Shown here one piece after another: positions 25,180 through 33,530 of a stretch of 64,000 bases of DNA. The stretch comes from Pseudarthrobacter sp. NamB4 (GTDB taxonomy: Bacteria > Actinomycetota > Actinomycetes > Actinomycetales > Micrococcaceae), in assembly GCF_005796185.1 (NCBI RefSeq), contig NZ_VAHM01000003.1:62001-126000 (forward strand), given 5' to 3'. The notes beneath the pieces are model-generated. The model saw only the letters and a program-made list of their open reading frames with translations. It was not told the DNA's origin and did not search any database. Within the stretch, counting starts at the first letter, position 1; every line of letters begins with the position of its first letter. Both the position numbers and the translations under genes were made by a program.

Positions 25180-28100
25180 ATGAACCGGGAAAAGGCGACA
25201 GCGCGTGGTAGCACTCCGCCCGGCAGTGCTGCCGGCGCGGATACTGCACCTGAGCCCATGGCCCAGTTCAGCAGGCCAACGCGCGACTGGTTCCTGGGCG
25301 CGTTTTCGGAGCCCACTCCCGCCCAGGAAGGCGCCTGGCGGGCGATCTCCTCGGGCTCGCATGCCCTGGTGGTGGCTCCCACGGGATCCGGAAAGACGCT
25401 TGCCGCCTTTCTCTGGGCGCTGGACCGGCTGCTCGCCTCCTCTACCGGAGCGCCGGAAACGGCGGGCGGGGAGGTGGCTGCTGCGGATGCGGCAGCCACG
25501 GCAGGCGAACCTGGGGTTTCGAGGCGCCCCGCAAAAGGCAGGAGGACCCGCGCACCGAAGCGCAAGACCCGCGTTCTCTACATTTCGCCCCTGAAGGCGC
25601 TGGGCGTGGACGTGGAAAGGAACCTGCGCTCGCCGCTGATAGGCATCACCCAAACCGCCAAACGGCTCGGGCTGCCGGCACCCCTGATTACAGTGGGCGT
25701 CCGCTCCGGGGACACCACCGCGGCGGACCGCCGCCTGCTGCTGAGCAACCCGCCGGACATCCTCATCACCACACCGGAATCGCTGTTCCTGATGCTGACC
25801 TCCAGGGCACGGGAAACCCTCACCGAAGTGGACACCATCATCATTGACGAGGTCCACGCCGTGGCCGGCACCAAGCGCGGCGCCCACCTGGCGGTCTCGC
25901 TCGAACGCCTGGATGCCCTGCTGCCCAAACCCGCCCAGCGGATCGGCCTGTCCGCCACCGTGGAGCCCAAGGAACTGGTGGCACAGTTCCTCGCCGCTTC
26001 GGCCCCCGTGGAAATAGTTGCCCCACCCGCCAGGAAAAATTGGGACCTTACCGTCTCGGTCCCGGTCGAGGACATGTCGGACCTGCAGGGCGCTGCCGGC
26101 GCTTTTGACTCCGGCCCCGCCTCCGGGCTGCAGCCCCAGGCCTCCATCTGGCCGCACGTGGAAGAAAAAATTGTGGACCTGGTGCTGGCCAACCAGTCCA
26201 CCATTGTTTTCGCCAATTCACGCCGCCTGGCCGAGAGGCTGACGGCACGCCTCAACGAGATTTATGCGGAGCGGCAGCTGGTGGCAGTGGGTGGCGGCTG
26301 GGACGACCCCGCGTCGCTCCCCGCGCCCGGCGTCCCTGCCTCCACCACCACGCCGGCACATATGATGGCCCAGTCAGGAAGCACTGCCGGAGCGGATCCC
26401 GTGCTGGCCCGCGCCCACCACGGCTCGGTCTCCAAGGATCAGCGGGCCCTGATCGAGGATGACCTGAAGTCCGGGCGGCTGCGCTGCGTGGTGGCCACGT
26501 CCTCCCTGGAACTCGGCATCGACATGGGCGCCGTGGACCTGGTGGTGCAGGTGGAATCGCCGCCGTCGGTGGCCAGCGGCCTGCAGCGCGTGGGCCGCGC
26601 GGGGCACCAGGTGGGGGAAGTCTCCCAAGGCGTCCTTTTCCCCAAACACCGGGCAGACCTCGTCCATACCGCCATCACGGTTGAACGGATGCTGGACGGC
26701 AGGATCGAGCGCCTCAGCATTCCCGCCAACCCGCTGGACATCCTCGCGCAGCATACCGTGGCTGCCACTGCCCTGGGCAGCATCGACGTCGAGGAATGGT
26801 TCGCCACGGTTCGGCGTTCCGCCCCCTTCGCATCACTCCCCCGCTCAGCCTTCGAGGCCACCCTTGACCTGTTGGCCGGCCGCTACCCGTCCGACGAATT
26901 CGCGGAACTCCGGCCCCGGATCGTCTGGGACCGCAACGCCGGCACGATTGAAGGCAGGCCGGGAGCCCAGCGGCTCGCCGTCACCTCCGGCGGCACCATC
27001 CCGGACCGCGGCCTCTTCGGCGTCTACATCATCGGCACGGAGGTGGAAGGAACAGCGTCGCCTTCCGCGGACGGAAAGCCCGCTCCTGCGCCCAAGGGCG
27101 GCCGGCGCGTGGGCGAGCTGGATGAGGAGATGGTGTACGAGTCCAGGGTGGGCGATGTCTTCGCCCTTGGTGCCACCAGCTGGAAGATTGAGGACATCAC
27201 GCACGACCGCGTGCTCGTCTCCCCCGCCTTCGGCCAGCCGGGAAAGCTTCCCTTCTGGAAGGGTGATTCGCTGGGCCGGCCCGTCGATCTGGGCCGCGCC
27301 CTCGGCGCGTTTGTCCGCGAGTTGGCCGCGTCCGACGTCGGCCCTGCCACCGAACGCTGCAAAGCCAGCGGCCTGGACGAGTTCGCGGCCAACAATCTTA
27401 TCCAGTACCTCAGCGAGCAAAAACAGGCTACCGAGGTGGTCCCCAGCGACACCACGCTGGTGGTGGAGCGGTTCCACGACGAGCTGGGCGACTGGCGGGT
27501 GATCCTGCACAGCCCCTTCGGCATGCCCGTGCACGCGCCCTGGGCCCTCGCCGTCGGGCAGCGGCTACACCAGCGATACGGACTGGACGGTTCCGCCATG
27601 GCCGCGGACGACGGCATCGTCCTGCGCGTGCCCATGATGGAGGACGAGCCTCCGGGAGCGGAGCTGTTCCTGTTCGACCCCGAGGAACTGGAGCAAATTG
27701 TCACCGCAGAAGTGGGTGGCAGCGCGCTGTTTGCTTCGCGCTTCCGGGAATGCGCAGCCCGGGCCCTGCTGCTGCCGCGCCAGACCCCCGGCAAGCGGCA
27801 GCCCCTGTGGCAGCAGCGGCAGCGTTCAGCCCAATTGCTGGACGTCGCCCGGAAGTATCCGGCCTTTCCCATCGTGCTGGAAACTGTCCGGGAATGCCTG
27901 CAGGACGTTTACGATTTGCCCGCGTTGAAGGAGATTGCAGCCTCAGTGGAGCGGCGTGAGCTGAGGATTGTCCAGACCACCACCCAGCAGCCTTCGCCGT
28001 TCGCCAAGTCCCTGCTGTTCGGGTACGTGGCGCAGTTCCTCTACGAGGGCGACTCCCCGCTGGCGGAGCGCCGTGCCGCTGCCCTGGCCCTGGACTCAAC

Positions 28101-30300
28101 CCTTCTCAATGAGCTGCTCGGGCGGGTGGAACTGCGGGAGCTGCTCGATACCAAGGTCATCGAAGCCACGGAGCGGGAGCTGCAGCGGCTGACACCGGAC
28201 CGTCGGGTCCGCGGGCTGGAAGGAGTGGCGGACCTGCTGCGGCTTCTCGGTCCCCTGGCTCCCGAGGAAGCCGCGCTCCGGCTGCAGGGCGGGGAAGCAG
28301 CGGCCGTGCTGGATACCGGTATCCCGTCACCTGCGGCAGCTCGCAGCACTGAACCACCAGAGGCTGAGCCCGGGCTGGCTGATGCCGAATCGGCACCCGA
28401 AACCGCCCATGGAAGCATTGAGTCCGCCACTGCACACCTCATGGCCCTGCAGCGGGCGAACCGTGCCATCAAAATCAACATCGGCGGCGTGGAGCGTTTC
28501 GCTGCTGTTGAGGACGCGGCGCGGCTGCGCGACGCCATCGGCGTCCCCCTTCCCATGGGCGTGCCGCTGGCCTTTATCGAACCGGTAGCCGATCCCCTCG
28601 GCGACCTGGTGTCACGGTATGCGCGGACCCACGGTCCGTTCACTGCCGCGGAAGCAGCAGCCCGGCTGGGACTGGGCGTGGCAGTGGTGGGTACCGCCCT
28701 GAAGCGGCTGGCCGCGGACGGCCGCGTGGTGGAGGGCGAGTTCCGGCCGCATCCTGTGCCTCTGGAACCTGCGCCCGGAAGCGGCCCGGAAGAGGGTACG
28801 CAACCCGCGGCGTCAGAGGCCCTGCCGAACCTGCCCCAGCACGCGCTGGCCAGTGAATGGTGCGACGCCGAGGTGCTGCGGAAGCTCCGCCGGCGTTCGC
28901 TTGCGGCCCTGCGCGCCGAAGTGGAACCCGTGGACGCCGCAGCCTACGGGCGTTTCCTGCCGGCCTGGCAGCATGTCCGAACCCCTGGCGGCGGCCCCGG
29001 GCAGCCTTCCCTGCGCGGCCTGGAAGGTATCGTCACTGCCATCGACCAGCTCTCCGGGGTCCCCATTCCGGCATCAGCCTGGGAACCCCTGGTCCTCGCC
29101 GGCAGGGTGGCCAACTACCAGCCGGCCATGCTCGATGAGCTGATGGCGGCCGGAGAAATCCTTTGGTCCGGCGCCGGAGCCCTGCCCGGAAACGACGGTT
29201 GGATCAGCCTCCACCTGGCAGACTCCGCCGACCTGACCCTGAACCCCGCTATCGACTACGAACCCGGTGACGCCGAGCAGCGGCTGCTGGACCACCTCCG
29301 GAACAACGGGGGAGGCTACTTCTTCCGGCAGCTGACGGACGTGGGCGGCGGCATGGACTCAGTGCTGGGCGACCAGGATGTGGTGGCAGCCCTGTGGGAC
29401 CTGGCATGGGCGGGCAGGATCACCGGTGACACCTTCGCGCCGGTCCGGGCACTGATCGCGGGCGGACATACGGCCCACCGGCAGGTTGCGCGGGCGCCCC
29501 GGGCCCGCGCTCCGCGGCTCAGCAGGCTGGGCCGCTCCCACGGGACCGGACTCCTGGGCTCGCCGGGGTTGGCCGGCGGCCGGTACGGCACAGGCACCGG
29601 CACCGGCGCCACACCAACACCACCGATGGCCGCCGGGCGCTGGTCAGCCCTGCCACAGCCCGAACTGGATCCGACCATCCACGCCCGCGCTACTGCCGAG
29701 CTCCTGCTGGACCGCTACGGCGTGGTGACCAGGGGTTCGGTGATGGCAGAACAGATCCTGGGCGGTTTCGGCCTGATGTATAAAGTCCTCGCCCGGCTGG
29801 AGGAGGCAGGCCGGTGCCGCCGCGGCTACTTCATCGAGCATCTGGGGGCTGCGCAGTTCGCCGTTCCGGCCACCGTGGACCGGCTGCGCTCGTACTCCGA
29901 GGACACGCAGCTTGCCAGGCCGGAGCCGCTCGCGCTCGCCCTGGCCGCCACGGATCCGGCCAACCCGTACGGCGCAGCCCTCCCCTGGCCTGCGCTTCAT
30001 GACGAGGCCGGCACCGGACACCGTCCCGGCCGGAAGGCAGGTGCCCTGGTGGTCCTGGTGGATGGGGCCCTGGTCCTCTACGTGGAACGGGGCGGAAAGA
30101 CACTGCTTGCCTTCAGCGACGATGAGGGCGTGCTGGCGGCGGCAGGGACGGCGCTCGTGGGCGTGGTCACGCGCGGTGCCGTGGACAAGCTGATCATGGA
30201 GAAAGTGAACGGACACGGAATCCTGGACACTCCCGTTGCCGCGGCCCTCAGCTCCGCCGGGGCATACTCCACCCCGAAGGGGCTGAGAATCCGTGCCTGA
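25180..30300 (+). CDS. lhr: Lhr-type ATP-dependent DNA helicase (long form)
   Basis: A 1706-residue superfamily 2 helicase matching the actinobacterial long Lhr. The Walker A loop is APTGSGKT (residues 66-73), the Walker B box DEVH appears in IIIDEVHAVAGTKRGAHLAV, motif III is GLSATVEP, and motifs V-VI read SSLELGIDMGAVDLVVQVES and LQRVGRAGHQVGE. The Lhr winged-helix and core region and a ~600-residue C-terminal domain follow. Mycobacterial Lhr is a 3'-to-5' DNA translocase linked to DNA repair. It overlaps nei by 8 bp, a repair-gene pair. The start is ATG 25180 with ATGGAGG upstream. The low-complexity inserts (~85-115, ~1120-1150) are linkers. Confidence 0.95.
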   Translation: MNREKATARGSTPPGSAAGADTAPEPMAQFSRPTRDWFLGAFSEPTPAQEGAWRAISSGSHALVVAPTGSGKTLAAFLWALDRLLASSTGAPETAGGEVAAADAAATAGEPGVSRRPAKGRRTRAPKRKTRVLYISPLKALGVDVERNLRSPLIGITQTAKRLGLPAPLITVGVRSGDTTAADRRLLLSNPPDILITTPESLFLMLTSRARETLTEVDTIIIDEVHAVAGTKRGAHLAVSLERLDALLPKPAQRIGLSATVEPKELVAQFLAASAPVEIVAPPARKNWDLTVSVPVEDMSDLQGAAGAFDSGPASGLQPQASIWPHVEEKIVDLVLANQSTIVFANSRRLAERLTARLNEIYAERQLVAVGGGWDDPASLPAPGVPASTTTPAHMMAQSGSTAGADPVLARAHHGSVSKDQRALIEDDLKSGRLRCVVATSSLELGIDMGAVDLVVQVESPPSVASGLQRVGRAGHQVGEVSQGVLFPKHRADLVHTAITVERMLDGRIERLSIPANPLDILAQHTVAATALGSIDVEEWFATVRRSAPFASLPRSAFEATLDLLAGRYPSDEFAELRPRIVWDRNAGTIEGRPGAQRLAVTSGGTIPDRGLFGVYIIGTEVEGTASPSADGKPAPAPKGGRRVGELDEEMVYESRVGDVFALGATSWKIEDITHDRVLVSPAFGQPGKLPFWKGDSLGRPVDLGRALGAFVRELAASDVGPATERCKASGLDEFAANNLIQYLSEQKQATEVVPSDTTLVVERFHDELGDWRVILHSPFGMPVHAPWALAVGQRLHQRYGLDGSAMAADDGIVLRVPMMEDEPPGAELFLFDPEELEQIVTAEVGGSALFASRFRECAARALLLPRQTPGKRQPLWQQRQRSAQLLDVARKYPAFPIVLETVRECLQDVYDLPALKEIAASVERRELRIVQTTTQQPSPFAKSLLFGYVAQFLYEGDSPLAERRAAALALDSTLLNELLGRVELRELLDTKVIEATERELQRLTPDRRVRGLEGVADLLRLLGPLAPEEAALRLQGGEAAAVLDTGIPSPAAARSTEPPEAEPGLADAESAPETAHGSIESATAHLMALQRANRAIKINIGGVERFAAVEDAARLRDAIGVPLPMGVPLAFIEPVADPLGDLVSRYARTHGPFTAAEAAARLGLGVAVVGTALKRLAADGRVVEGEFRPHPVPLEPAPGSGPEEGTQPAASEALPNLPQHALASEWCDAEVLRKLRRRSLAALRAEVEPVDAAAYGRFLPAWQHVRTPGGGPGQPSLRGLEGIVTAIDQLSGVPIPASAWEPLVLAGRVANYQPAMLDELMAAGEILWSGAGALPGNDGWISLHLADSADLTLNPAIDYEPGDAEQRLLDHLRNNGGGYFFRQLTDVGGGMDSVLGDQDVVAALWDLAWAGRITGDTFAPVRALIAGGHTAHRQVARAPRARAPRLSRLGRSHGTGLLGSPGLAGGRYGTGTGTGATPTPPMAAGRWSALPQPELDPTIHARATAELLLDRYGVVTRGSVMAEQILGGFGLMYKVLARLEEAGRCRRGYFIEHLGAAQFAVPATVDRLRSYSEDTQLARPEPLALALAATDPANPYGAALPWPALHDEAGTGHRPGRKAGALVVLVDGALVLYVERGGKTLLAFSDDEGVLAAAGTALVGVVTRGAVDKLIMEKVNGHGILDTPVAAALSSAGAYSTPKGLRIRA

Positions 30301-31141
30301 GGGTGATTCCGTCTGGCGCGCCGCCCAACAGCTGCACCAGGCGCTGGCCGGGCAGACGCTCCTCGCTTCCGACTTCCGCGTGCCGCGCTTCGCCACCCTG
30401 AACCTGGCAGGCTGGACCGTTGCCGAGGTGGTGCCCCGCGGCAAGCACCTGCTGATGCGCGTGGTGGGACCGGACGACAAGAAACTCACCATCCATTCAC
30501 ACCTGAAGATGGAGGGGGCCTGGCAGGTCTATCTGCCCGGCGGAAGGTGGCGGAAACCCGGCTACACGGCCCGATGCGTCCTGCGCACCAAGGCTGCGGA
30601 CGCCGTCGGGTTTTCCCTGGGGATCGTGGAAGTGGTGGCTACGGCGGACGAGGACTCCATTGTGGGGTTCCTGGGTCCGGACCTGCTGGGCCCGGACTGG
30701 GACCTGGCGGAGGCGGAGCGGCGAATCCGTTCCGCCCCCGATGTCCCTGTTGGCGTAGCGTTGCTGGACCAGCGAAACCTGGCCGGGATCGGCAACATCT
30801 ACCGGTGCGAGGCGTGCTTCCTGTCCGGAGTCCACCCCGCCTCGCCGGTGTCGGCGGTCGAGGACCTGAGGACCATGATGACCGACGCCAAGCAGCTCCT
30901 GGAGGTCAACCTGGGGCCCGGCCGCCGGGTCACCATCCTCAACGCCCGGGGCATGCCCGTGGGGAGGATGGCGGGCCGGCCGGGCTACTGGGTCTACCGC
31001 CGTGAACACCAGCCCTGCCTAAAATGCGGGACAGCCATCAGGCGCGGTGTCCTGGGCAAGCTGAACGGCGACGAGGAGCGGGACATCTACTTCTGCCCCA
31101 AGTGCCAGCCGCTGCCGGCCGGGGCCGGTCCACAGCCCTAG
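30293..31141 (+). CDS. nei: Fpg/Nei-family DNA glycosylase (endonuclease VIII-like)
   Basis: A 282-residue base-excision enzyme. The GTG start gives MPEGDSVWRAA; Pro2 is the Schiff-base nucleophile and Glu3 the catalytic acid. Lys in VVPRGKHLLMRV is the conserved beta-turn lysine, LDQRNLAGIGNIYRCEACFL is the H2TH helix region, and the C-terminal zinc finger has CLKCG and CPKC. It removes oxidised bases and nicks abasic sites. The MPEGDS N-terminus places it in the Nei group rather than MutM. The start lies inside the end of lhr, so the two are translationally coupled. It converges on the SRPBCC gene with a 4 bp overlap. Confidence 0.93.
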   Translation: MPEGDSVWRAAQQLHQALAGQTLLASDFRVPRFATLNLAGWTVAEVVPRGKHLLMRVVGPDDKKLTIHSHLKMEGAWQVYLPGGRWRKPGYTARCVLRTKAADAVGFSLGIVEVVATADEDSIVGFLGPDLLGPDWDLAEAERRIRSAPDVPVGVALLDQRNLAGIGNIYRCEACFLSGVHPASPVSAVEDLRTMMTDAKQLLEVNLGPGRRVTILNARGMPVGRMAGRPGYWVYRREHQPCLKCGTAIRRGVLGKLNGDEERDIYFCPKCQPLPAGAGPQP

Positions 31142-31830
31142 GCGTACACCCGCTCCAGGAAGTCACCCCAGGCCTTGGCGGTGGTTTCCGAGTTCCCGGT
31201 TCCACTGAAGTCATGCACGGTCATCCCCACCGGAGCACCCCAGGCGTTGCGGCCGAAGAACCGGTACATGGCGTCGGCGGTCCGCAGGCCCAGGAAGTGC
31301 TCGTTGGAGAAGTCCACTTCGCCTGTCAGCCGGCCCACGCCGTCGAGCTCCACGTCCACCTGCGAACCCTGCCCCGCGGACTCAACCCCCAGGGCCCTGC
31401 GGAGCCGTGTGAAGCCGTCGGGCGCCTGGGACGCGGCCGGACCCTGGATGTCGGTGAACACCACCGGTTTGCCGTCGAAGTACTGCAGGTACTGACCCAG
31501 GGTGTGCAGGTAGAACTCTGTGTGCCGGCTGGCGCCGTCGTACTGCTGGTCCCAGTTGTCCGCGAAAATCCCGCTGTGGACGTAATGCAGGCGGGCACGG
31601 CCGCCCTCGAGCGGTTCCAGGACGTGTTCGAGCTGGTTAAACCAGCCGTCGGGTCCGTCAATCCTGGAGACCAGGTGGCGGGGATACTCGTTGACGGTCT
31701 TGACATCGGGCCATTCGTCGGTGGGGAACATCCACCCGGGCGTCCCGGTGGTGACGGCCTCCCAGACTCTCTCGGGGGTGCCGGGAAGTTCTGTGTCGCG
31801 GACGATTTCGAAGTCGCGGTTGTCATTCAT
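31138..31830 (-). CDS. SRPBCC (AHSA1-like) domain protein
   Basis: A 230-residue START/SRPBCC-fold protein. The opening DFEIVRDTELPGTPERVWEA and the GTPGWMFPTDEW segment are typical of AHSA1-type proteins. A longer second half (GGRARLHYVHSGIFADNWDQ, FLGLRTADAMYRFFGRNAWG) extends the fold. Such proteins in actinobacteria often pair with an ArsR-type regulator, exactly as here: the regulator gene upstream overlaps it by 8 bp. A hydrophobic ligand is likely; its identity is unknown. ATG 31828-31830 fits the family; the longer frame is inside the regulator gene. Confidence 0.85.
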   Translation of the reverse strand: MNDNRDFEIVRDTELPGTPERVWEAVTTGTPGWMFPTDEWPDVKTVNEYPRHLVSRIDGPDGWFNQLEHVLEPLEGGRARLHYVHSGIFADNWDQQYDGASRHTEFYLHTLGQYLQYFDGKPVVFTDIQGPAASQAPDGFTRLRRALGVESAGQGSQVDVELDGVGRLTGEVDFSNEHFLGLRTADAMYRFFGRNAWGAPVGMTVHDFSGTGNSETTAKAWGDFLERVYA

Positions 31831-32443
31831 TGTCCTGCTCCTTGCCTGAGGGTGATTGATTGGTTGTCTTAAGTTCGGGGTGCAGCGCCACCACCAGTCG
31901 GTGCCGCCGCCCGCGGGGAGCGCCGTCGTCGTGGTATTTGTCCACCAGCCTTGTGACCGCCACGCCGAGTTCCTCAGCAAAGGCGGCACGGTCGGCGGCC
32001 GTACGGAAGGTGACCTCGCCGTCCACAGCAAACGTTGCCAGCTTCTGCCGGGCAGCAGCCGCACCGGCAATCAGCTTCCCCATCTCCTGGACCATCCGGG
32101 CGGCGAGCGCCAGCAGCCAGAAGGCCGAGAAATGGTTGGAGAAACGGCCCGGATCCGGAGAAACCGGCGCCAATGCCGAGGGAGAGATCAGGTAGGACGC
32201 GGCGGCGGCCTGGAGGATCCGCTCGTTGACATTGCCCTTGCGCCGCTCCTCCACCAGTTCCACCAGACCATGCTTCTCCAGGGCCTTTAGGTGGTAGTTC
32301 ACCTTTTGCCGCGGCAGGCCCACCCTTACTGCGAGCTGGGTTGCTGATGCCGGCTGGACAAGTTCGCGGAGTATGCGGGCGCGGATCGGGTCCAGCGACA
32401 CTTCTGCCGTGGCCGGGTCCTCGATGACTGCTATCTCCAACAT
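31823..32443 (-). CDS. ArsR-family winged-helix transcriptional regulator
   Basis: A 206-residue DNA-binding protein. Residues ~15-75 form the ArsR-type winged helix: LDPIRARILRELVQPASATQ, LAVRVGLPRQKVNYHLKALE and HGLVELVEERRKGNVNERIL. A helical C-terminal region of ~120 residues (FWLLALAARMVQEMGKLIAG, RAAFAEELGVAVTRLVDKYH) should hold the sensor or dimer interface. No cysteine cluster for metal sensing is seen. It is the first gene of a two-gene operon with the SRPBCC protein, which it probably controls together with itself. Confidence 0.88.
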   Translation of the reverse strand: MLEIAVIEDPATAEVSLDPIRARILRELVQPASATQLAVRVGLPRQKVNYHLKALEKHGLVELVEERRKGNVNERILQAAAASYLISPSALAPVSPDPGRFSNHFSAFWLLALAARMVQEMGKLIAGAAAARQKLATFAVDGEVTFRTAADRAAFAEELGVAVTRLVDKYHDDGAPRGRRHRLVVALHPELKTTNQSPSGKEQDNE

Positions 32444-32527
32444 GCTTCAAGTATCCGCACCGACAACTTTTCTTGTCAATAACTTTTTTATCGTCGGCTG
32501 CACGTCGGGTCAGAGGAAAGCCCCCGA

Positions 32528-32533
32528 TAGAAT
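32528..32533 (+). promoter_or_regulatory. Candidate -10 box giving a leaderless transcript
   Basis: TAGAAT ends 6 bases before the GTG/ATG start of the pseudouridine synthase gene, and no Shine-Dalgarno is present. Transcription would start at or next to the start codon, as is common in actinobacteria. Confidence 0.5.
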
Positions 32534-32539
32534 AGACCC

Positions 32540-33526
32540 GTGATGCAATCCCCCCTCCCCGTGCGTGACGGCGTCAATGCCACCCGTCTGCGCCTTCCCG
32601 GGGAAGGGCCCTGGGACACCGCCATGGACTACATGATGCACCGCTGGGGGCACATCGACCCGCAGGGCATCGCGGACAGGTTCGACGCCGGCGAGATTGT
32701 TGGCGAGGGCGGGATCCCGTTGGACCGCAGCACTCCCCTGCAGGACCACACGTTCATCTGGTACTACCGCACCCTGCCGCCGGAAACGCGGATACCGGTG
32801 AACGTCACCATACTGCACCAGGACGAGCACCTGCTGGTGGTGGACAAGCCCCATTTCCTGCCCACCACGCCGGGCGGCACCTACATCCAGGAGTCGGCGC
32901 TGGTGCGGCTGCGCAACCAGTTGGGGCTGCCGGACCTGATCCCCATGCACCGGTTGGACCGCATGACCGCCGGCGTCCTGCTCTTCTCCACCAATCCGCA
33001 GACCCGCGGCAGGTACCAGGTGCTCTTCGAGAAGCGCCAGGTGCAGAAGGAATACGAGTGCGTCTCCGCGGCGGAGCCCGCGCCGGGACATCCCGCCGTC
33101 GACTTTCCTGCGGTGGTCCGCAACCGGATGACCAAGTCCCGCAGCTACCTGCTGGCGGAGGTTATCGAGGGCGAACCGAACGCGGAAACGCGGATTGAAC
33201 GGCTTGAAACGTTCGACGGCGGCGCTTCTTCGGGTGCCGCCGGCACCGCCGCTGCAGCATCCGGCAGTCCCGCCCGCCTGGCGAGGTACCGCCTGGAGCC
33301 GCACACCGGGAAGACCCACCAGCTGCGGGTGCATATGGCTTCACTGGGGCTGGGCATCATCAACGATGCTTTCTATCCAGACCTGCTGGACAAGGCCCCG
33401 GATGACTATGCCAGGCCGCTCCAGCTCCTGGCCCGCGGCATCCGCTTTGTTGATCCGATCACGGGGAACCCGGTGGAGTACCGCAGCCGGCTTGAACTCA
33501 GCGAGGCTGCCCGGGCCTGCCGCTGA
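32540..33526 (+). CDS. RluA-family pseudouridine synthase
   Basis: A 328-residue enzyme that isomerises uridine in rRNA or tRNA. The catalytic aspartate lies in MHRLDRMTAGVLLFS, the RluA/RsuA HRLD motif. HEHLLVVDKP-like and GKTHQLRVHMASLG segments complete the fold. The N-terminal ~90 residues are an S4-like extension seen in the RluA/C/D branch. The target position cannot be read. The start is GTG 32540 or the adjacent ATG 32543, without Shine-Dalgarno but with TAGAAT just upstream (leaderless). It converges on the M50-ATPase gene. Confidence 0.9.
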   Translation: MMQSPLPVRDGVNATRLRLPGEGPWDTAMDYMMHRWGHIDPQGIADRFDAGEIVGEGGIPLDRSTPLQDHTFIWYYRTLPPETRIPVNVTILHQDEHLLVVDKPHFLPTTPGGTYIQESALVRLRNQLGLPDLIPMHRLDRMTAGVLLFSTNPQTRGRYQVLFEKRQVQKEYECVSAAEPAPGHPAVDFPAVVRNRMTKSRSYLLAEVIEGEPNAETRIERLETFDGGASSGAAGTAAAASGSPARLARYRLEPHTGKTHQLRVHMASLGLGIINDAFYPDLLDKAPDDYARPLQLLARGIRFVDPITGNPVEYRSRLELSEAARACR

Positions 33527-33530
33527 CGCT